Source: Agaribacillus aureus (lineage in GTDB: Bacteria; Bacteroidota; Bacteroidia; Cytophagales; Cyclobacteriaceae). From it: a stretch of DNA of 64,000 nt. The stretch lies in NCBI GenBank assembly GCA_030442055.1, contig JAUJEB010000001.1, positions 744,001-808,000 of the forward strand, given 5' to 3'. This document shows positions 1 through 9,048 of this stretch, piece after piece. The position numbers and the translations under genes were made by a program. The notes below the pieces were generated by a model that was not told where the DNA came from, searched no databases, and saw only the letters and a program-made list of their open reading frames with translations. Within the stretch, counting starts at the first letter, position 1. Every line of letters starts with the position of its first letter.

Positions 1-996
1 TGTGCCGTCGGATCGCAACAATATTTTCTGGTCTAAACCGTCTTCCGTAAGATCAACCCATACCGACCCATCTTCCTTTTTGAAAAAGATACCCTTTTCC
101 AGGCCACTGAGTATTTCGTCTTTGCCCAACAAAAATGTATTTGATTCATAATACAGTTTATCGAAGGTCACGCCCATGGTATTGTAGGAGGCTTCAAATC
201 CACTGTAAACCCATCCGTTCATTTTTTCCCATAGATTATAAACTTCAGGCTCTTTCTGCTCCCACTTTCTCAGCATGTCCTGCGCTTCCAGCAGGATCTG
301 TGCATTTTTTTCCGCCCATTCTTTTTCGTGCCCTGCGCCAATCAGCTCTTCTATCTGTAATTTATATTCCCGGTCAAACTTAACATAGTAATCTCCTACC
401 AGCTTATCTCCTTTGGTGCCCGATGATTCCGGCGTTTCACCCTGGCCGTATTTAAGCCATGCTACCATTGATTTGCAGATATGGATACCACGATCATTGA
501 TAATCTGTACCTTATGAACTTTATTCCCCTGGGCCTCTAAAATTTTGGACACTGCATAACCCAGAAAATTGTTTCTTAAATGTCCTAAATGCAATGGCTT
601 GTTGGTGTTGGGAGATGAATATTCAACCATCAATTCATCTTGGGTGGCTTCGATGAGGCCATAATTTTCCTGCCCGGCCATCTGATTAAAAATATCGATC
701 CACAACTTATCCGTCAATTCCAGATTCAGAAAACCCTTCACCACATTGAAGCTTTGCACGATGTCGGTGTTATCAACGATATGGGTACCCAGTAGCTCAC
801 CTGACGCCTCAGGGGGTTTTCGTGTGATTTTCAAATATGGAAAGACCACAAAAGTGTGTGACCCTTCAAATTCCTTTCTGGTAGGTTGCAATGCAACTTC
901 CTCGCCTGATAACTCATGATGAAATACCTCTTTAAAAGCATTGGAAATGGCTTTCTTAAGGTGTTGATTAATGTCTATTGCTGCAGTGGTCTCCAA
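1..996 (-). CDS. argS: Arginine--tRNA ligase, N-terminal 332 residues (runs off left edge)
   Basis: Charges tRNA-Arg with arginine in the cytoplasm; class I synthetase. Read on the minus strand, the product has the N-terminal additional (tRNA-recognition) domain over roughly the first 110 residues, then the class I catalytic start with SPNTNKPLHLGHLRNN, which contains the HIGH signature as HLGH, and the family motif NDRGIH shortly after. The frame is open to base 1, so the C-terminal part (KMSK loop, anticodon-binding domain) lies outside the window. The only usual start codon between the upstream in-frame TAA and the conserved sequence is TTG at 996, so a TTG start is inferred. A weak -7-like element (CATCTTTG, minus strand, 1021-1028) lies about 25 bases upstream. 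It is divergent from the glycosyltransferase at 1251. Confidence 0.93.
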   Translation of the reverse strand, partial: METTAAIDINQHLKKAISNAFKEVFHHELSGEEVALQPTRKEFEGSHTFVVFPYLKITRKPPEASGELLGTHIVDNTDIVQSFNVVKGFLNLELTDKLWIDIFNQMAGQENYGLIEATQDELMVEYSSPNTNKPLHLGHLRNNFLGYAVSKILEAQGNKVHKVQIINDRGIHICKSMVAWLKYGQGETPESSGTKGDKLVGDYYVKFDREYKLQIEELIGAGHEKEWAEKNAQILLEAQDMLRKWEQKEPEVYNLWEKMNGWVYSGFEASYNTMGVTFDKLYYESNTFLLGKDEILSGLEKGIFFKKEDGSVWVDLTEDGLDQKILLRSDGT

Positions 997-1250
997 AATT
1001 ATATCTTATGATTACGACTGCAAAGATGTTAAAAATATCTAAAAAAGCCATTACCATATCAGTGCAAACTACAGCAGTGAAACAACAAATAAAAATATCT
1101 CATACCGCATGTCACAGCATGGCGCCTGTTCATGACCACAATCCGAAAATCACTATCCAAACAAAGGCATAGGATTTGAATGTTTGAAAAAATCAAAGAA
1201 TAATTATATTTATTTATTTAATTTGTCCTTTCATTTTTTTAAAACCAAGC

Positions 1251-1991
1251 GTGAGTGATTCATTAGTTATTATCCCAACCTACAATGAGAAAGAAAACGT
1301 TGAGGCAATCATCAGAGATGTGTTTGCTTTGGAGCCGGCCTTTCATATACTCATTGTAGATGACAGCTCACCTGACGGCACCCAGGACATTGTAGAATCG
1401 CTTCAAACTGAATTCGGCGACAGGCTGCACTTGCTGAAACGGGCTAAAAAGCAAGGATTGGGAACAGCTTATATTGCAGGATTTAAATATGCGTTGGAGC
1501 GGCCTTATGAATACATATTTGAAATGGACGCCGACTTTTCTCACAACCCCAACGACCTGGTAAAACTAAAAGAGGCCTGCGAAAAGCAATGGTATGATCT
1601 GGCCATCGGGTCGAGGTATATTACCGGCGTTAATGTAGTCAACTGGCCAATAGCCAGGGTTTTGATGTCTTACTATGCCAGCAGATACGTGAGGGCCATA
1701 ACAGGCATGCCCATTAATGACACCACAGCCGGTTTTAAATGTTACAAAAGGGAAGTGCTGGAAACCATCGCTTTAGATAAAATAAAGTTTATCGGCTATG
1801 CTTTCCAGATAGAAATGAAATTCCTTGCCTGGAAACACGGCTTTAAGATCAAAGAAGTGCCTATCATTTTTACCGACCGGTCGAAAGGAACCTCAAAATT
1901 ATCAAAAGGCATTATTAAAGAAGCTATTTTTGGGGTTGTCCAAATGAAAATCAGCAGCTGGTTCAAGACATTTCCAAGGCCGCAGGGGTAG
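1251..1991 (+). CDS. Polyprenol-phosphate mannosyltransferase-like GT2 glycosyltransferase
   Basis: A 246-residue family 2 glycosyltransferase, closest in pattern to dolichol-phosphate mannose synthase (DPM1): it would move a hexose from a nucleotide sugar to polyprenyl phosphate on the inner face of the membrane. The GT-A fold is visible as VIIPTYNEKENV near the N-terminus, the nucleotide-binding IVDDSSPDGT at about residue 35, and the metal-binding EMDADFSHNP at about residue 90. There is no C-terminal transmembrane pair, so it is the soluble short form. The start is GTG at 1251, directly before the first beta strand, and no better ATG is present. It is a single gene, divergent from argS and convergent with the permease at 2049. 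The sugar donor and final acceptor cannot be told from sequence. Confidence 0.88.
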   Translation: MSDSLVIIPTYNEKENVEAIIRDVFALEPAFHILIVDDSSPDGTQDIVESLQTEFGDRLHLLKRAKKQGLGTAYIAGFKYALERPYEYIFEMDADFSHNPNDLVKLKEACEKQWYDLAIGSRYITGVNVVNWPIARVLMSYYASRYVRAITGMPINDTTAGFKCYKREVLETIALDKIKFIGYAFQIEMKFLAWKHGFKIKEVPIIFTDRSKGTSKLSKGIIKEAIFGVVQMKISSWFKTFPRPQG

Positions 1992-2048
1992 TGTGTCTGG
2001 CTTCCGGTTATTGTAGCTGGATTTTAATTTTAATCCTCGAAGGTATTT

Positions 2049-3266
2049 TTAATCAAACCGGATGGACTTGATCGGTTGGATTCTGGCGATTATAATGGAA
2101 GGAATTATCAGAATCGCAGAAACAACCACCAGCGTCAATATATTTAGGGCAATAATGGCTATCCAATTCCACTCAATGGGCACATAGTGCATGAAATAAG
2201 TCTCATAATTCAAAGGAATAAGCTGAAACCTATATTGTAAAAAAGCCAATCCCACACCCACAATATTTCCTAATAACATTCCCTTTAAAACGATCCAAAT
2301 GCCGTTATAAATAAATAACTTCCGGATCTGCAGGTTGTCGGCGCCAAGGGCTTTTAAAATGCCAATCATTTGCGTCCGTTCCATGATCAGGATCAAAAGG
2401 ATGGATGCCATGTTAAAACAGGCCACAAACAGTATGAGGGCTATAAATAGATACACCTGCCGGTTGACCAGGGTCAGCCAATCAAAGATCTGAACAAACT
2501 GATCTGTTATTTGCCTGGCATACAGGTCAAAATCCAGGTCTTCCTCAATAGTCTCTCTGGCCAGGTCGAGCTGGTCAAAATCCTTTATAAAAAGCTCAAA
2601 GCCACCAACCTCCTCCTCCTCCCAGCCATTGAGCCGCTGGATCATCTCTATGTCACCCATAATGATCCTGTCGTCAAACTCCTCCAGGCCTGAATCGTAG
2701 ATACCTCTTACCTTTAACTTTCTTTGCCTCGGCGGTTTTTGAATAAAATACATCACCACGTCGTCTCCCATCTCAAGGCGTAACTTTCTGGAAAGCTTAC
2801 GGCTGATCACGATGTCTTTAGAATAGGTGGAGTCGTTTCTTTTTATAAAAGAGCCACTCACCATAATCTTATTAAACCTGGTGGTATCAAAATCCCTGCC
2901 TACTCCCTTCAGCAGTGCACCGGAAACCCCCTCGCTGGTTTTAAGCAAACCGAACTTGTGACTAAATACCTGCAAATGGTCTATGAAATCATATTTTTTG
3001 TGGTTTCTGAAAAAATCGCTGTTGACAGATATGGGTTGTTCCTCATAGCTGCCACTTAACGTAAACTTTGTAATATTTAAATGGCCGGAGAAACTAAAAT
3101 TTTTCTCGATGATATTTCTCTTAAAACCATCGAGGATCAAAAAGGAGATGATCATAATACCCAACCCAACGCCGATACTCGCTATGGCTATCTTGTGAAT
3201 AATGGCAGAAAAGCTGCCGGATTGTGCCTTATTAATTCTTTTTGATATAAAATATGAGAGATTCAA
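2049..3266 (-). CDS. LolC/LolE-type (FtsX-like) ABC transporter permease
   Basis: A 405-residue inner-membrane permease of the MacB/FtsX superfamily, in the LolC/E branch that extracts lipoproteins from the inner membrane together with an ATPase (LolD). The N-terminus reads as a LolC/E start (SYFISKR) followed by one membrane helix (about residues 25-47), then a MacB-like periplasmic domain of about 200 residues, then three C-terminal helices with the FtsX-type signature around MERTQMIGILKALGA (about residue 300). No ATPase gene is adjacent, so the partner must be encoded elsewhere. It is divergent from the NamZ-like lipoprotein gene at 3341. Lipoprotein release is inferred from the family; other FtsX-like permeases have other cargo. 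Confidence 0.85.
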   Translation of the reverse strand: MNLSYFISKRINKAQSGSFSAIIHKIAIASIGVGLGIMIISFLILDGFKRNIIEKNFSFSGHLNITKFTLSGSYEEQPISVNSDFFRNHKKYDFIDHLQVFSHKFGLLKTSEGVSGALLKGVGRDFDTTRFNKIMVSGSFIKRNDSTYSKDIVISRKLSRKLRLEMGDDVVMYFIQKPPRQRKLKVRGIYDSGLEEFDDRIIMGDIEMIQRLNGWEEEEVGGFELFIKDFDQLDLARETIEEDLDFDLYARQITDQFVQIFDWLTLVNRQVYLFIALILFVACFNMASILLILIMERTQMIGILKALGADNLQIRKLFIYNGIWIVLKGMLLGNIVGVGLAFLQYRFQLIPLNYETYFMHYVPIEWNWIAIIALNILTLVVVSAILIIPSIIIARIQPIKSIRFD

Positions 3267-3274
3267 ATTTTAAT

Positions 3275-3282
3275 TAATTTTG
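3275..3282 (+). promoter_or_regulatory. Candidate -7 promoter element for the namZ-fmt-folA run
   Basis: TAATTTTG matches the Bacteroidota -7 consensus TAnnTTTG exactly. Transcription would start near 3289, giving a leader of about 50 bases to the ATG at 3341 and making the ATG at 3290 an unlikely start. No clear TTG -33 element is seen at the usual distance. Confidence 0.4.
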
Positions 3283-3340
3283 AACAAATATGACCCTTCT
3301 GAACGCAAACATAATTACTAAAGGTCGAAAATATAATATT

Positions 3341-4543
3341 ATGCAAATCAAACCTATTTTTTCATCAGCGGTTTTACTACTTTTTTTAACCTGCTGTGGT
3401 CAGGAGACTAGCAACAACACTGCGGAATCGGATCCATCTCCCACAGAAAAGACCATTGTATTAGGCGCTGCTAATTTCGACGAATACCTTCCCGCACTGA
3501 AGCAAAAAAACGTCGCCGTCGTTGTCAACCAAACCTCTATTATCGGGTCGACGCACCTGGTGGACACTTTGCTGTCAAGGGGGGTCAACCTCGTCAAAAT
3601 ATTCTCGCCAGAGCATGGTTTCCGGGGCGAGGCAGCCGACGGGGAGAAGGTTGACTACACAGCAGACCAGGAAACCGGCGTATCGCTGGTTTCGCTGTAT
3701 GGCAAAACCAGAAAACCTACGCGGGAGATGTTGGAAGATGTAGATGTGATAATCTTTGATATCCAGGATGTTGGGGCAAGGTTTTATACCTACATCAGTA
3801 CCATGCACTACATCATGGAAGCCTGCGCCGAATATGATAAGAAGTTTATAGTCCTGGATCGCCCCAATCCCAACGGAGATTACGTGGATGGCCCTGTGCT
3901 GGACCTGAAATTCAGGACTTTCGTTGGGATGCATCAGATTCCCATCGTACACGGGCTTACCGTAGGCGAATTGGCAGAAATGATCAATGGAGAAGGGTGG
4001 CTGGAAAATGGTGCCAGGTGCGATCTGACAGTCATTAAATGCCGTGAATATCACCATCAAAAGCCTTATTCCTTACCTATCAGAACCTCCCCAAACCTTC
4101 CAAACGACCAGGCTGCGAGGTTGTACCCAACACTCTGCCTGTTTGAAGGAACAGCCATGAGTATTGGGCGAGGCACACCATTTCCTTTCCAGGCGATCGG
4201 ATATCCTAACGAAATATATGGCTCCTTTACCTTCACACCCAAAAGCATTGAAGGTGTTTCAAAATATCCAAAACTGGAAAACGAGCGCTGTTTTGGTGTG
4301 GACCTGAGAGATAAAAAAGATAACCTGAAATTCTCACTATCCTATCTGATAGATTTTTACCATAAGTTTCCCGAAAAAGAAAAATTTTTCATCAAATCAT
4401 TTACAAGATTGGCTGGAAACGATAAGTTGCAACAGCAAATAATAGCAGGGCTTTCCGAGGAAGAAATCAGACAGACCTGGGAGGAAGATCTGAATCGATA
4501 CAAGGAAATACGAAAAAAATACTTACTATATCCCGAAAATTGA
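3341..4543 (+). CDS. NamZ-like exo-beta-N-acetylmuramidase (DUF1343/GH171) lipoprotein
   Basis: About 400 residues. The start at 3341 (MQIKPIFSS) is preferred over an in-frame ATG at 3290 because it places a short charged end and a hydrophobic stretch directly before a Cys pair (LFLTCC), as expected for a lipoprotein signal. The mature part carries DUF1343 hallmarks: FSPEHGFRG (about residue 88), a DIQDVG strand, DRPNPNGDYVDGP (about residue 170) and VHGLTVGELA. Family members studied in Tannerella and Bacillus (NamZ) release terminal MurNAc from peptidoglycan fragments in the periplasm, so a role in cell-wall recycling is likely. It is followed after 4 bases by fmt, with which it is probably co-transcribed by position rather than by pathway. 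Confidence 0.85.
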   Translation: MQIKPIFSSAVLLLFLTCCGQETSNNTAESDPSPTEKTIVLGAANFDEYLPALKQKNVAVVVNQTSIIGSTHLVDTLLSRGVNLVKIFSPEHGFRGEAADGEKVDYTADQETGVSLVSLYGKTRKPTREMLEDVDVIIFDIQDVGARFYTYISTMHYIMEACAEYDKKFIVLDRPNPNGDYVDGPVLDLKFRTFVGMHQIPIVHGLTVGELAEMINGEGWLENGARCDLTVIKCREYHHQKPYSLPIRTSPNLPNDQAARLYPTLCLFEGTAMSIGRGTPFPFQAIGYPNEIYGSFTFTPKSIEGVSKYPKLENERCFGVDLRDKKDNLKFSLSYLIDFYHKFPEKEKFFIKSFTRLAGNDKLQQQIIAGLSEEEIRQTWEEDLNRYKEIRKKYLLYPEN

Positions 4544-4547
4544 TGGC

Positions 4548-5465
4548 ATGCAGGAATTGAGAATCATTTTTATGGGCACTCCGGATTTCGCAGTACCCAG
4601 TTTGCGGATCCTGGTAGAAAATAACTTTAATGTTGTTGCGGTCATTACCGCTCCGGACAAACCCAAAGGCAGAGGACAAAAGCTGGCTATTTCCCCGGTG
4701 AAGGCCTATAGCCAATCTAAGGACATTCCTGTATTACAACCTACCAACCTCAAGAACCCGGAATTTCTGGCATTGCTCGAAAGCTATCGGGCCAACCTCC
4801 AGGTGGTGGTAGCCTTCAGGATGCTGCCCGAAGCTGTATGGGCCATGCCGGCCATTGGCACATTTAATTTACACGCCTCACTACTACCCAGTTACCGCGG
4901 GGCCGCTCCCATCAATTGGGCTATTATAAATGGGGAAAAGGAAACCGGGGTAACCACTTTTTTCCTCAAGCATGAGATTGATACCGGCAATATTATTTTC
5001 CAGGAAAAAGAAGCCATTGCCGAAGACGACGATGCGGGCAGCCTCTATGAAAGGCTAATGCAAAAAGGTGCAAAGCTGGTGCTGAAAACAGTACAGGCCA
5101 TTCAGGAAAATAGCTATACCACCCAAACCCAGGACTTAGAGGTAACCACCAAACACGCACCAAAAATTTTTAAAGATACCTGCCAGATAAACTGGCAGGC
5201 AAAAGCTGCGGATATCCGCAATTTTATCCGCGGCCTGTCACCCTATCCGGCAGCCTGGACCTATATTGGCGATGCCGTGTGTAAAATATTTAAAGCTGAA
5301 ATCAGCAAAGATAATATCGGGCTATCCAATCCCGGAGATTACAAAACGGTGAATAATGATCTTTACTTTAAAACCAACGACGATCTTATAAAAGTTAAGG
5401 AATTACAGCTCCAGGGTAAAAAGAGAATGAAGACAGCCGAATTTCTAAGAGGGAACAAATTATGA
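4548..5465 (+). CDS. fmt: Methionyl-tRNA formyltransferase
   Basis: Formylates the methionine on initiator tRNA using 10-formyl-THF. The 305-residue product is of normal family length. It shows the N-terminal IFMGTPDFAVPSL strand, the substrate-loop region DKPKGRGQKLAISPVK, and the formyl-transfer active site NLHASLLPSYRGAAPI (Asn and His, about residues 107-109) with the downstream catalytic Asp in HEIDTGNI (about residue 146). The C-terminal tRNA-binding domain begins near residue 205. Its last four bases overlap the start of folA (ATGA), so the two are translationally coupled, and both use folate one-carbon chemistry. Confidence 0.97.
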   Translation: MQELRIIFMGTPDFAVPSLRILVENNFNVVAVITAPDKPKGRGQKLAISPVKAYSQSKDIPVLQPTNLKNPEFLALLESYRANLQVVVAFRMLPEAVWAMPAIGTFNLHASLLPSYRGAAPINWAIINGEKETGVTTFFLKHEIDTGNIIFQEKEAIAEDDDAGSLYERLMQKGAKLVLKTVQAIQENSYTTQTQDLEVTTKHAPKIFKDTCQINWQAKAADIRNFIRGLSPYPAAWTYIGDAVCKIFKAEISKDNIGLSNPGDYKTVNNDLYFKTNDDLIKVKELQLQGKKRMKTAEFLRGNKL

Positions 5466-5956
5466 CAAAAATAATCATCGCCGCAAAATCTGATAACAAC
5501 GTGATCGGCAAATCCAATGATCTTGTGTGGCATATGCCGGCTGATCTGAAATTTTTTAAAAGTAAAACCAGGGGCAAGCTGGTTATTATGGGTCGCAAGA
5601 CCTTTGCCTCTATCGGAAACAAACCGCTTCCAGGCAGGCCGACCATCATTATTACACGCAATCCGGAATTCACCGCAGAGGAATGCCGGGTCGTCAACAA
5701 CATTGACAAAGCTTTTGAGCTCGCCGAACAGGACGGCGCGGATGAAGTTTACATTCTCGGGGGCGCTCAGATCTATGAAAAGACTATAGGTTCGGCCGAT
5801 AAAATGTTCATAACCGAAATTAAATCAACTTTTGAGGGAGACGCTTTTTTCCCGGAAATTGATAAAAATTACTGGGTTGAGGTATCCCGGGAAACATTCG
5901 AACCCGACGAAAAAAACAAATACCCATACGCCTTTGTAGAATATCATCGCAAGTAA
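5462..5956 (+). CDS. folA: Dihydrofolate reductase
   Basis: Reduces dihydrofolate to tetrahydrofolate with NADPH. The 164-residue single-domain protein has the classic features: IIAAKSDNNVIGKSNDLVWHMPADLKFFK at the N-terminus, with the active-site acidic residue in PADLKFF, the NADPH-binding MGRKTFASIG (about residue 43), the GRPTIIITRN strand and the second nucleotide-binding VYILGGAQIYE (about residue 95). It overlaps the fmt stop codon as ATGA. The gene is the last of the plus-strand run; it converges with the epimerase gene ending at 6008, and no strong terminator hairpin is visible in the 51-base gap. Confidence 0.97.
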   Translation: MTKIIIAAKSDNNVIGKSNDLVWHMPADLKFFKSKTRGKLVIMGRKTFASIGNKPLPGRPTIIITRNPEFTAEECRVVNNIDKAFELAEQDGADEVYILGGAQIYEKTIGSADKMFITEIKSTFEGDAFFPEIDKNYWVEVSRETFEPDEKNKYPYAFVEYHRK

Positions 5957-6007
5957 TAAGAGCCGGTATACAATATCAACCGCGGCTGGGTCACTGTTGC
6001 CCTGGCG

Positions 6008-6928
6008 TTAAAAAGAAAACTTATTCTTGAAATTTATCAAATCCTCCTTTAAATCGCCGTCGTGCGGAATATCTAAAAAAGCCTCCAGTTTTGATTTGGG
6101 GTCCACATTTATTTCCCGCAGGTTCAGGTGTTGATTGACAAAGTTAAATTCCAGGTCGGGATAAACCTCTTTTAAAACGTGTACAATATCCAGAATAGAC
6201 AGATTTTTGCCTACAACATTATAAGTTCCAGAGGGTGCGTTGCTGAAGATGATGTCGCTCAGCACCTTGGTGAGTTTGTCAATATGAATAAATGAGCGCG
6301 ATTGGTTACCCTTCCCATTGATAGAAATCTTGCGATTAAAATTAGCTTCAAACACAAACTTATTAATGACCGCATCAAAGCGCATGCTTCGGCTATAGCC
6401 ATAAACATTTCCGCATCGCAAAATGTAGGTATCGATCTGATTGCTTAGTCTTGTAATATGCTCCTCTCCCCTCATTTTGGAAATGCCATAAAAAGTCCGG
6501 GGGTTGGGTGTAGAGTCTTCATTCACAAATTGTTTGGAGGCGCCATATACCGAGGTGCTGCTGGTATAGATCACCTTTTGAACGTCGCTCTCTTCAATAG
6601 CGTAAACGAGTTCAGCAGTTCCCCAGTGATTTACCTGCTCAAAAAAATGAGGGTCGGTATTGGAGAACGGCGTTGTCACGTTGGCCGCAAAATGAAAAAC
6701 GGTACCAACACCCTTGAGATGTTTCCGAAGTGATCTCGAATCCAGCACGTCTCCCATCACCAGTTTGACTTTCTGATGATTTTCCATCTTATGGCCAAGA
6801 AGCAGATTATAGTTGTTCCGACTTAGGTTGTCATAAACTACTATTTCAGTTATTGCTTCATTTTTGGTCAATAGTTTTACCAACTCTGTACCCAGGTAAC
6901 CTGCCCCACCCGTAATTAAAACCTTCAT
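6008..6928 (-). CDS. NAD-dependent epimerase/dehydratase (extended SDR)
   Basis: A 306-residue extended short-chain dehydrogenase, most similar in pattern to NDP-sugar epimerases and dehydratases. The N-terminus has the nucleotide-binding GGAGYLG, a conserved DVLD acidic pair at about residue 60, the catalytic Ser region YTSSTSVYG and the YxxxK pair in FYGISKMRGEE (about residue 147). The HIDKLTKVL stretch near residue 215 is also typical. The sugar substrate cannot be assigned. It lies 28 bases downstream of the APS reductase and may share its transcript, although no pathway link is evident; it is not part of the polysaccharide cluster at the other end of the window. Confidence 0.88.
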   Translation of the reverse strand: MKVLITGGAGYLGTELVKLLTKNEAITEIVVYDNLSRNNYNLLLGHKMENHQKVKLVMGDVLDSRSLRKHLKGVGTVFHFAANVTTPFSNTDPHFFEQVNHWGTAELVYAIEESDVQKVIYTSSTSVYGASKQFVNEDSTPNPRTFYGISKMRGEEHITRLSNQIDTYILRCGNVYGYSRSMRFDAVINKFVFEANFNRKISINGKGNQSRSFIHIDKLTKVLSDIIFSNAPSGTYNVVGKNLSILDIVHVLKEVYPDLEFNFVNQHLNLREINVDPKSKLEAFLDIPHDGDLKEDLINFKNKFSF

Positions 6929-6956
6929 ATTGATGCTTAATAATAAATTAAATGGG

Positions 6957-7613
6957 TTATTTATTAATCAATTCCGTATGCAGTCCACATTCAGTTTTGT
7001 TCATGCCGAACCATCTGGAGTCTCTTTCCTGCATTTGCGGATCGATCCTGCGGGTGCAAGGTTCACATCCAACACTAAAATATCCTTTGGACTCCATCGA
7101 ATGGCTTGGTAAATTGTATTTTTTTCTGTACTCATATATTGACTTTGCATTCCATTGCAACATGGGGTGAAACCTGGTAACACCAAAGGGCGCCGACTGT
7201 TCCACCTTCATGGCTTTCCGTGCAGCACTTTGGTCGGCCCGGACACCATTTATCCAGATGTCGTGTGAAGCCAATATATTTTCAAGGGGTTGGGTTTTGT
7301 TGATAGAGCAACAATGATCAGGATCTGAGACAAAAAATAATTTTCCCTCGTGATCCCTTTGCATTGATTTGGGGATTACCGATTGTAGATCTTTAACATT
7401 CAAACCTAACATAGCACTTACCTCATCCCTGAACTTTAAAGTCTCCGGGAACAAATATCCGGTATTCAAAAAATAAACCGGAATACTGTTATCCACCTCG
7501 CTGATAATATGCAATAATACGATGCTATGCGTCTGGAAAGAGGAAGTTGTAAACAATCTTTTCCCCTGGGCCTTGTAGGACAAAATACGATCTTTAATCT
7601 CCTCGGTAGTCAA
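6957..7613 (-). CDS. cysH: Adenylylsulfate (APS) reductase, iron-sulfur type
   Basis: Reduces activated sulfate to sulfite for cysteine synthesis. The 218-residue protein belongs to the PAPS/APS reductase family: it has the nucleotide-binding SSFQTHS, the WINGVRADQSAAR arginine motif, and the C-terminal ECGLH carrying the catalytic Cys. It also has a Cys-Cys pair (DPDHCCS, about residue 122) and a CxxC (VGCEPC, about residue 188), the set that binds a 4Fe-4S cluster in the APS-using forms; enzymes restricted to PAPS lack it. APS is therefore the likely substrate. The only plausible start after the upstream in-frame stop is TTG at 7613. No ATP sulfurylase or sulfite reductase gene is in the window. 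Confidence 0.9.
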   Translation of the reverse strand: MTTEEIKDRILSYKAQGKRLFTTSSFQTHSIVLLHIISEVDNSIPVYFLNTGYLFPETLKFRDEVSAMLGLNVKDLQSVIPKSMQRDHEGKLFFVSDPDHCCSINKTQPLENILASHDIWINGVRADQSAARKAMKVEQSAPFGVTRFHPMLQWNAKSIYEYRKKYNLPSHSMESKGYFSVGCEPCTRRIDPQMQERDSRWFGMNKTECGLHTELINK

Positions 7614-7864
7614 ACCATTATTTTGTTTTAGGTATAAAAATTACACTTTCGAAGGCAAACTTAAGATTTTAATTGCTTAGTTTATCCCAGCAAGGAATAT
7701 TTTTTGATAAGCCGGCATAAACAAAACAGATCAGCTGTCAAATTGGTAAATGCCTTTAATTAAGTTAAATTCGCCTATTGGAGAACCTTTTTAATATTAA
7801 TAGTTATTGAGTTTGATAATATCTTGGTAAGTAATCGAACAATTTGCTTACCTATACGTTTTCG

Positions 7865-8281
7865 ATGAGTATGAGAATTTCAGTATTCAGGAAGGAGCAT
7901 TTTAACGCAGCACACAGGTTACATAACGCTTCCTGGTCGGAAGAAAAAAATCAAAGTGTATTTGGTAAGTGCAATAATCCCAGTTACCATGGTCATAATT
8001 ACGAAATGATTGTACAAATCATCGGTGAGGTTGATCCGGAGACAGGATATGTGATGGACATGAAAGTCCTGAGTGATATTATTAAAAAAAACGTGTTGGA
8101 AAAATTCGATCACAAAAATCTAAATTTAGATACAAAGGAGTTCAAAAATCTGAATCCTACCGCTGAAAATATCGCCTTGGTGATTTGGAAAATCCTGAGA
8201 AAAGAGATCGATTCCAAGTATGACCTGAAAATTAAATTATATGAAACAGAAAGAAATTTCGTTGAATTCCCCGCGAATTAG
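7865..8281 (+). CDS. 6-pyruvoyl-tetrahydropterin synthase / 6-carboxytetrahydropterin synthase family
   Basis: Converts 7,8-dihydroneopterin triphosphate, the product of FolE, onward to a tetrahydropterin. The product is about 138 residues from ATG 7865 (MSMRIS; ATG 7871 is possible). The zinc ligands are visible as His in FNAAHR and the HGH pair in YHGHNYE, the catalytic Cys as FGKCNNP, the DHKNL motif near residue 83, and the substrate-binding Glu in YETERNF. The run FGKCNNPSYHGHNY and the overall length are closer to animal-type PTPS than to short QueD proteins, so either tetrahydrobiopterin or queuosine synthesis is possible. Its 3' end overlaps folE by 41 bases, and the next enzyme back in the pathway is thus made from the same transcript. 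Confidence 0.9.
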   Translation: MSMRISVFRKEHFNAAHRLHNASWSEEKNQSVFGKCNNPSYHGHNYEMIVQIIGEVDPETGYVMDMKVLSDIIKKNVLEKFDHKNLNLDTKEFKNLNPTAENIALVIWKILRKEIDSKYDLKIKLYETERNFVEFPAN

Positions 8282-8936
8282 AAGTTTGCAAAACGCCTCG
8301 GAAGATAAAGAAGAACACTTTATCACCTCCTATAATACCCCTTTGAGGGAAGATGCTTTCGAAATGGATGATGCGACGAAAGTCAAAAAGATATCCGAGC
8401 ATTTTGAGGCTATCATGGACATCCTGGGGTTGGATCTGAATGATGACAGCTTGAGGGGAACGCCGGACCGGGTGGCCAATATGTATGTTAAAGAAATTTT
8501 CAGCGGGCTCAACCCGTCTAATAAGCCAAGCATTACTCTTTTTGATAACAAATACAAATACGATGAAATGCTGGTGGAAAAAGAGATTACCTTCTACTCA
8601 AATTGCGAGCATCATTTTGTGCCGATATTTGGTAAAGCCCACGTAGGTTATTTCTCCAACGGCAAGGTTATTGGCTTGTCAAAAATCAACCGAATTGTAC
8701 AATATTATGCCAAAAGACCACAGGTTCAGGAAAGGCTGACTGTGCAAATAGCCAATGCGATGAAAGATGCTCTCAAAACCCAGGATGTAGCTGTTGTGAT
8801 CGACGCTACGCATCTTTGTGTCTCTTCCAGAGGGGTGGGAGATACCAGCAGCACCACTGGTACGGCCCATTTTAGCGGTAAATTTACTAAACGAAGAACC
8901 AGGCAAGAGTTTTTGGATTTTATAAATAATAAATAA
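8241..8936 (+). CDS. folE: GTP cyclohydrolase I
   Basis: Opens GTP to dihydroneopterin triphosphate, the first step of folate, biopterin and deazapurine synthesis. The 231-residue product has the type IA signatures: LRGTPDRVANMY (about residue 73), the zinc site SNCEHHFVPIFGKAHVGY (Cys and His, about residue 115), IGLSKINRIVQYYAKRPQVQERLT, and the second zinc Cys in DATHLCVSSRGV. The start at 8241 lies 41 bases inside the upstream PTPS gene in another frame; the first 35-40 residues are not conserved in the family, so a later start (for example ATG 8364) cannot be excluded but would cut close to the fold. Coupling with PTPS indicates a dedicated pterin supply. Confidence 0.95.
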   Translation: MKQKEISLNSPRIRSLQNASEDKEEHFITSYNTPLREDAFEMDDATKVKKISEHFEAIMDILGLDLNDDSLRGTPDRVANMYVKEIFSGLNPSNKPSITLFDNKYKYDEMLVEKEITFYSNCEHHFVPIFGKAHVGYFSNGKVIGLSKINRIVQYYAKRPQVQERLTVQIANAMKDALKTQDVAVVIDATHLCVSSRGVGDTSSTTGTAHFSGKFTKRRTRQEFLDFINNK

Positions 8937-9048
8937 ATATTTATTCGTTTTAGTTATTTTTGGACCGCACCCATACGGTTTGCCGGTTATTGCCAAATAC
9001 CTAATCATTTGTTTTGACCGGCGGCCAATTTTTTATGTAAACTGAATA

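Noticed and set aside
3575-4060. Open frame of 161 codons opposite the NamZ-like gene.
   Set aside because: It is antisense to conserved DUF1343 motifs and has no promoter, signal or family features.
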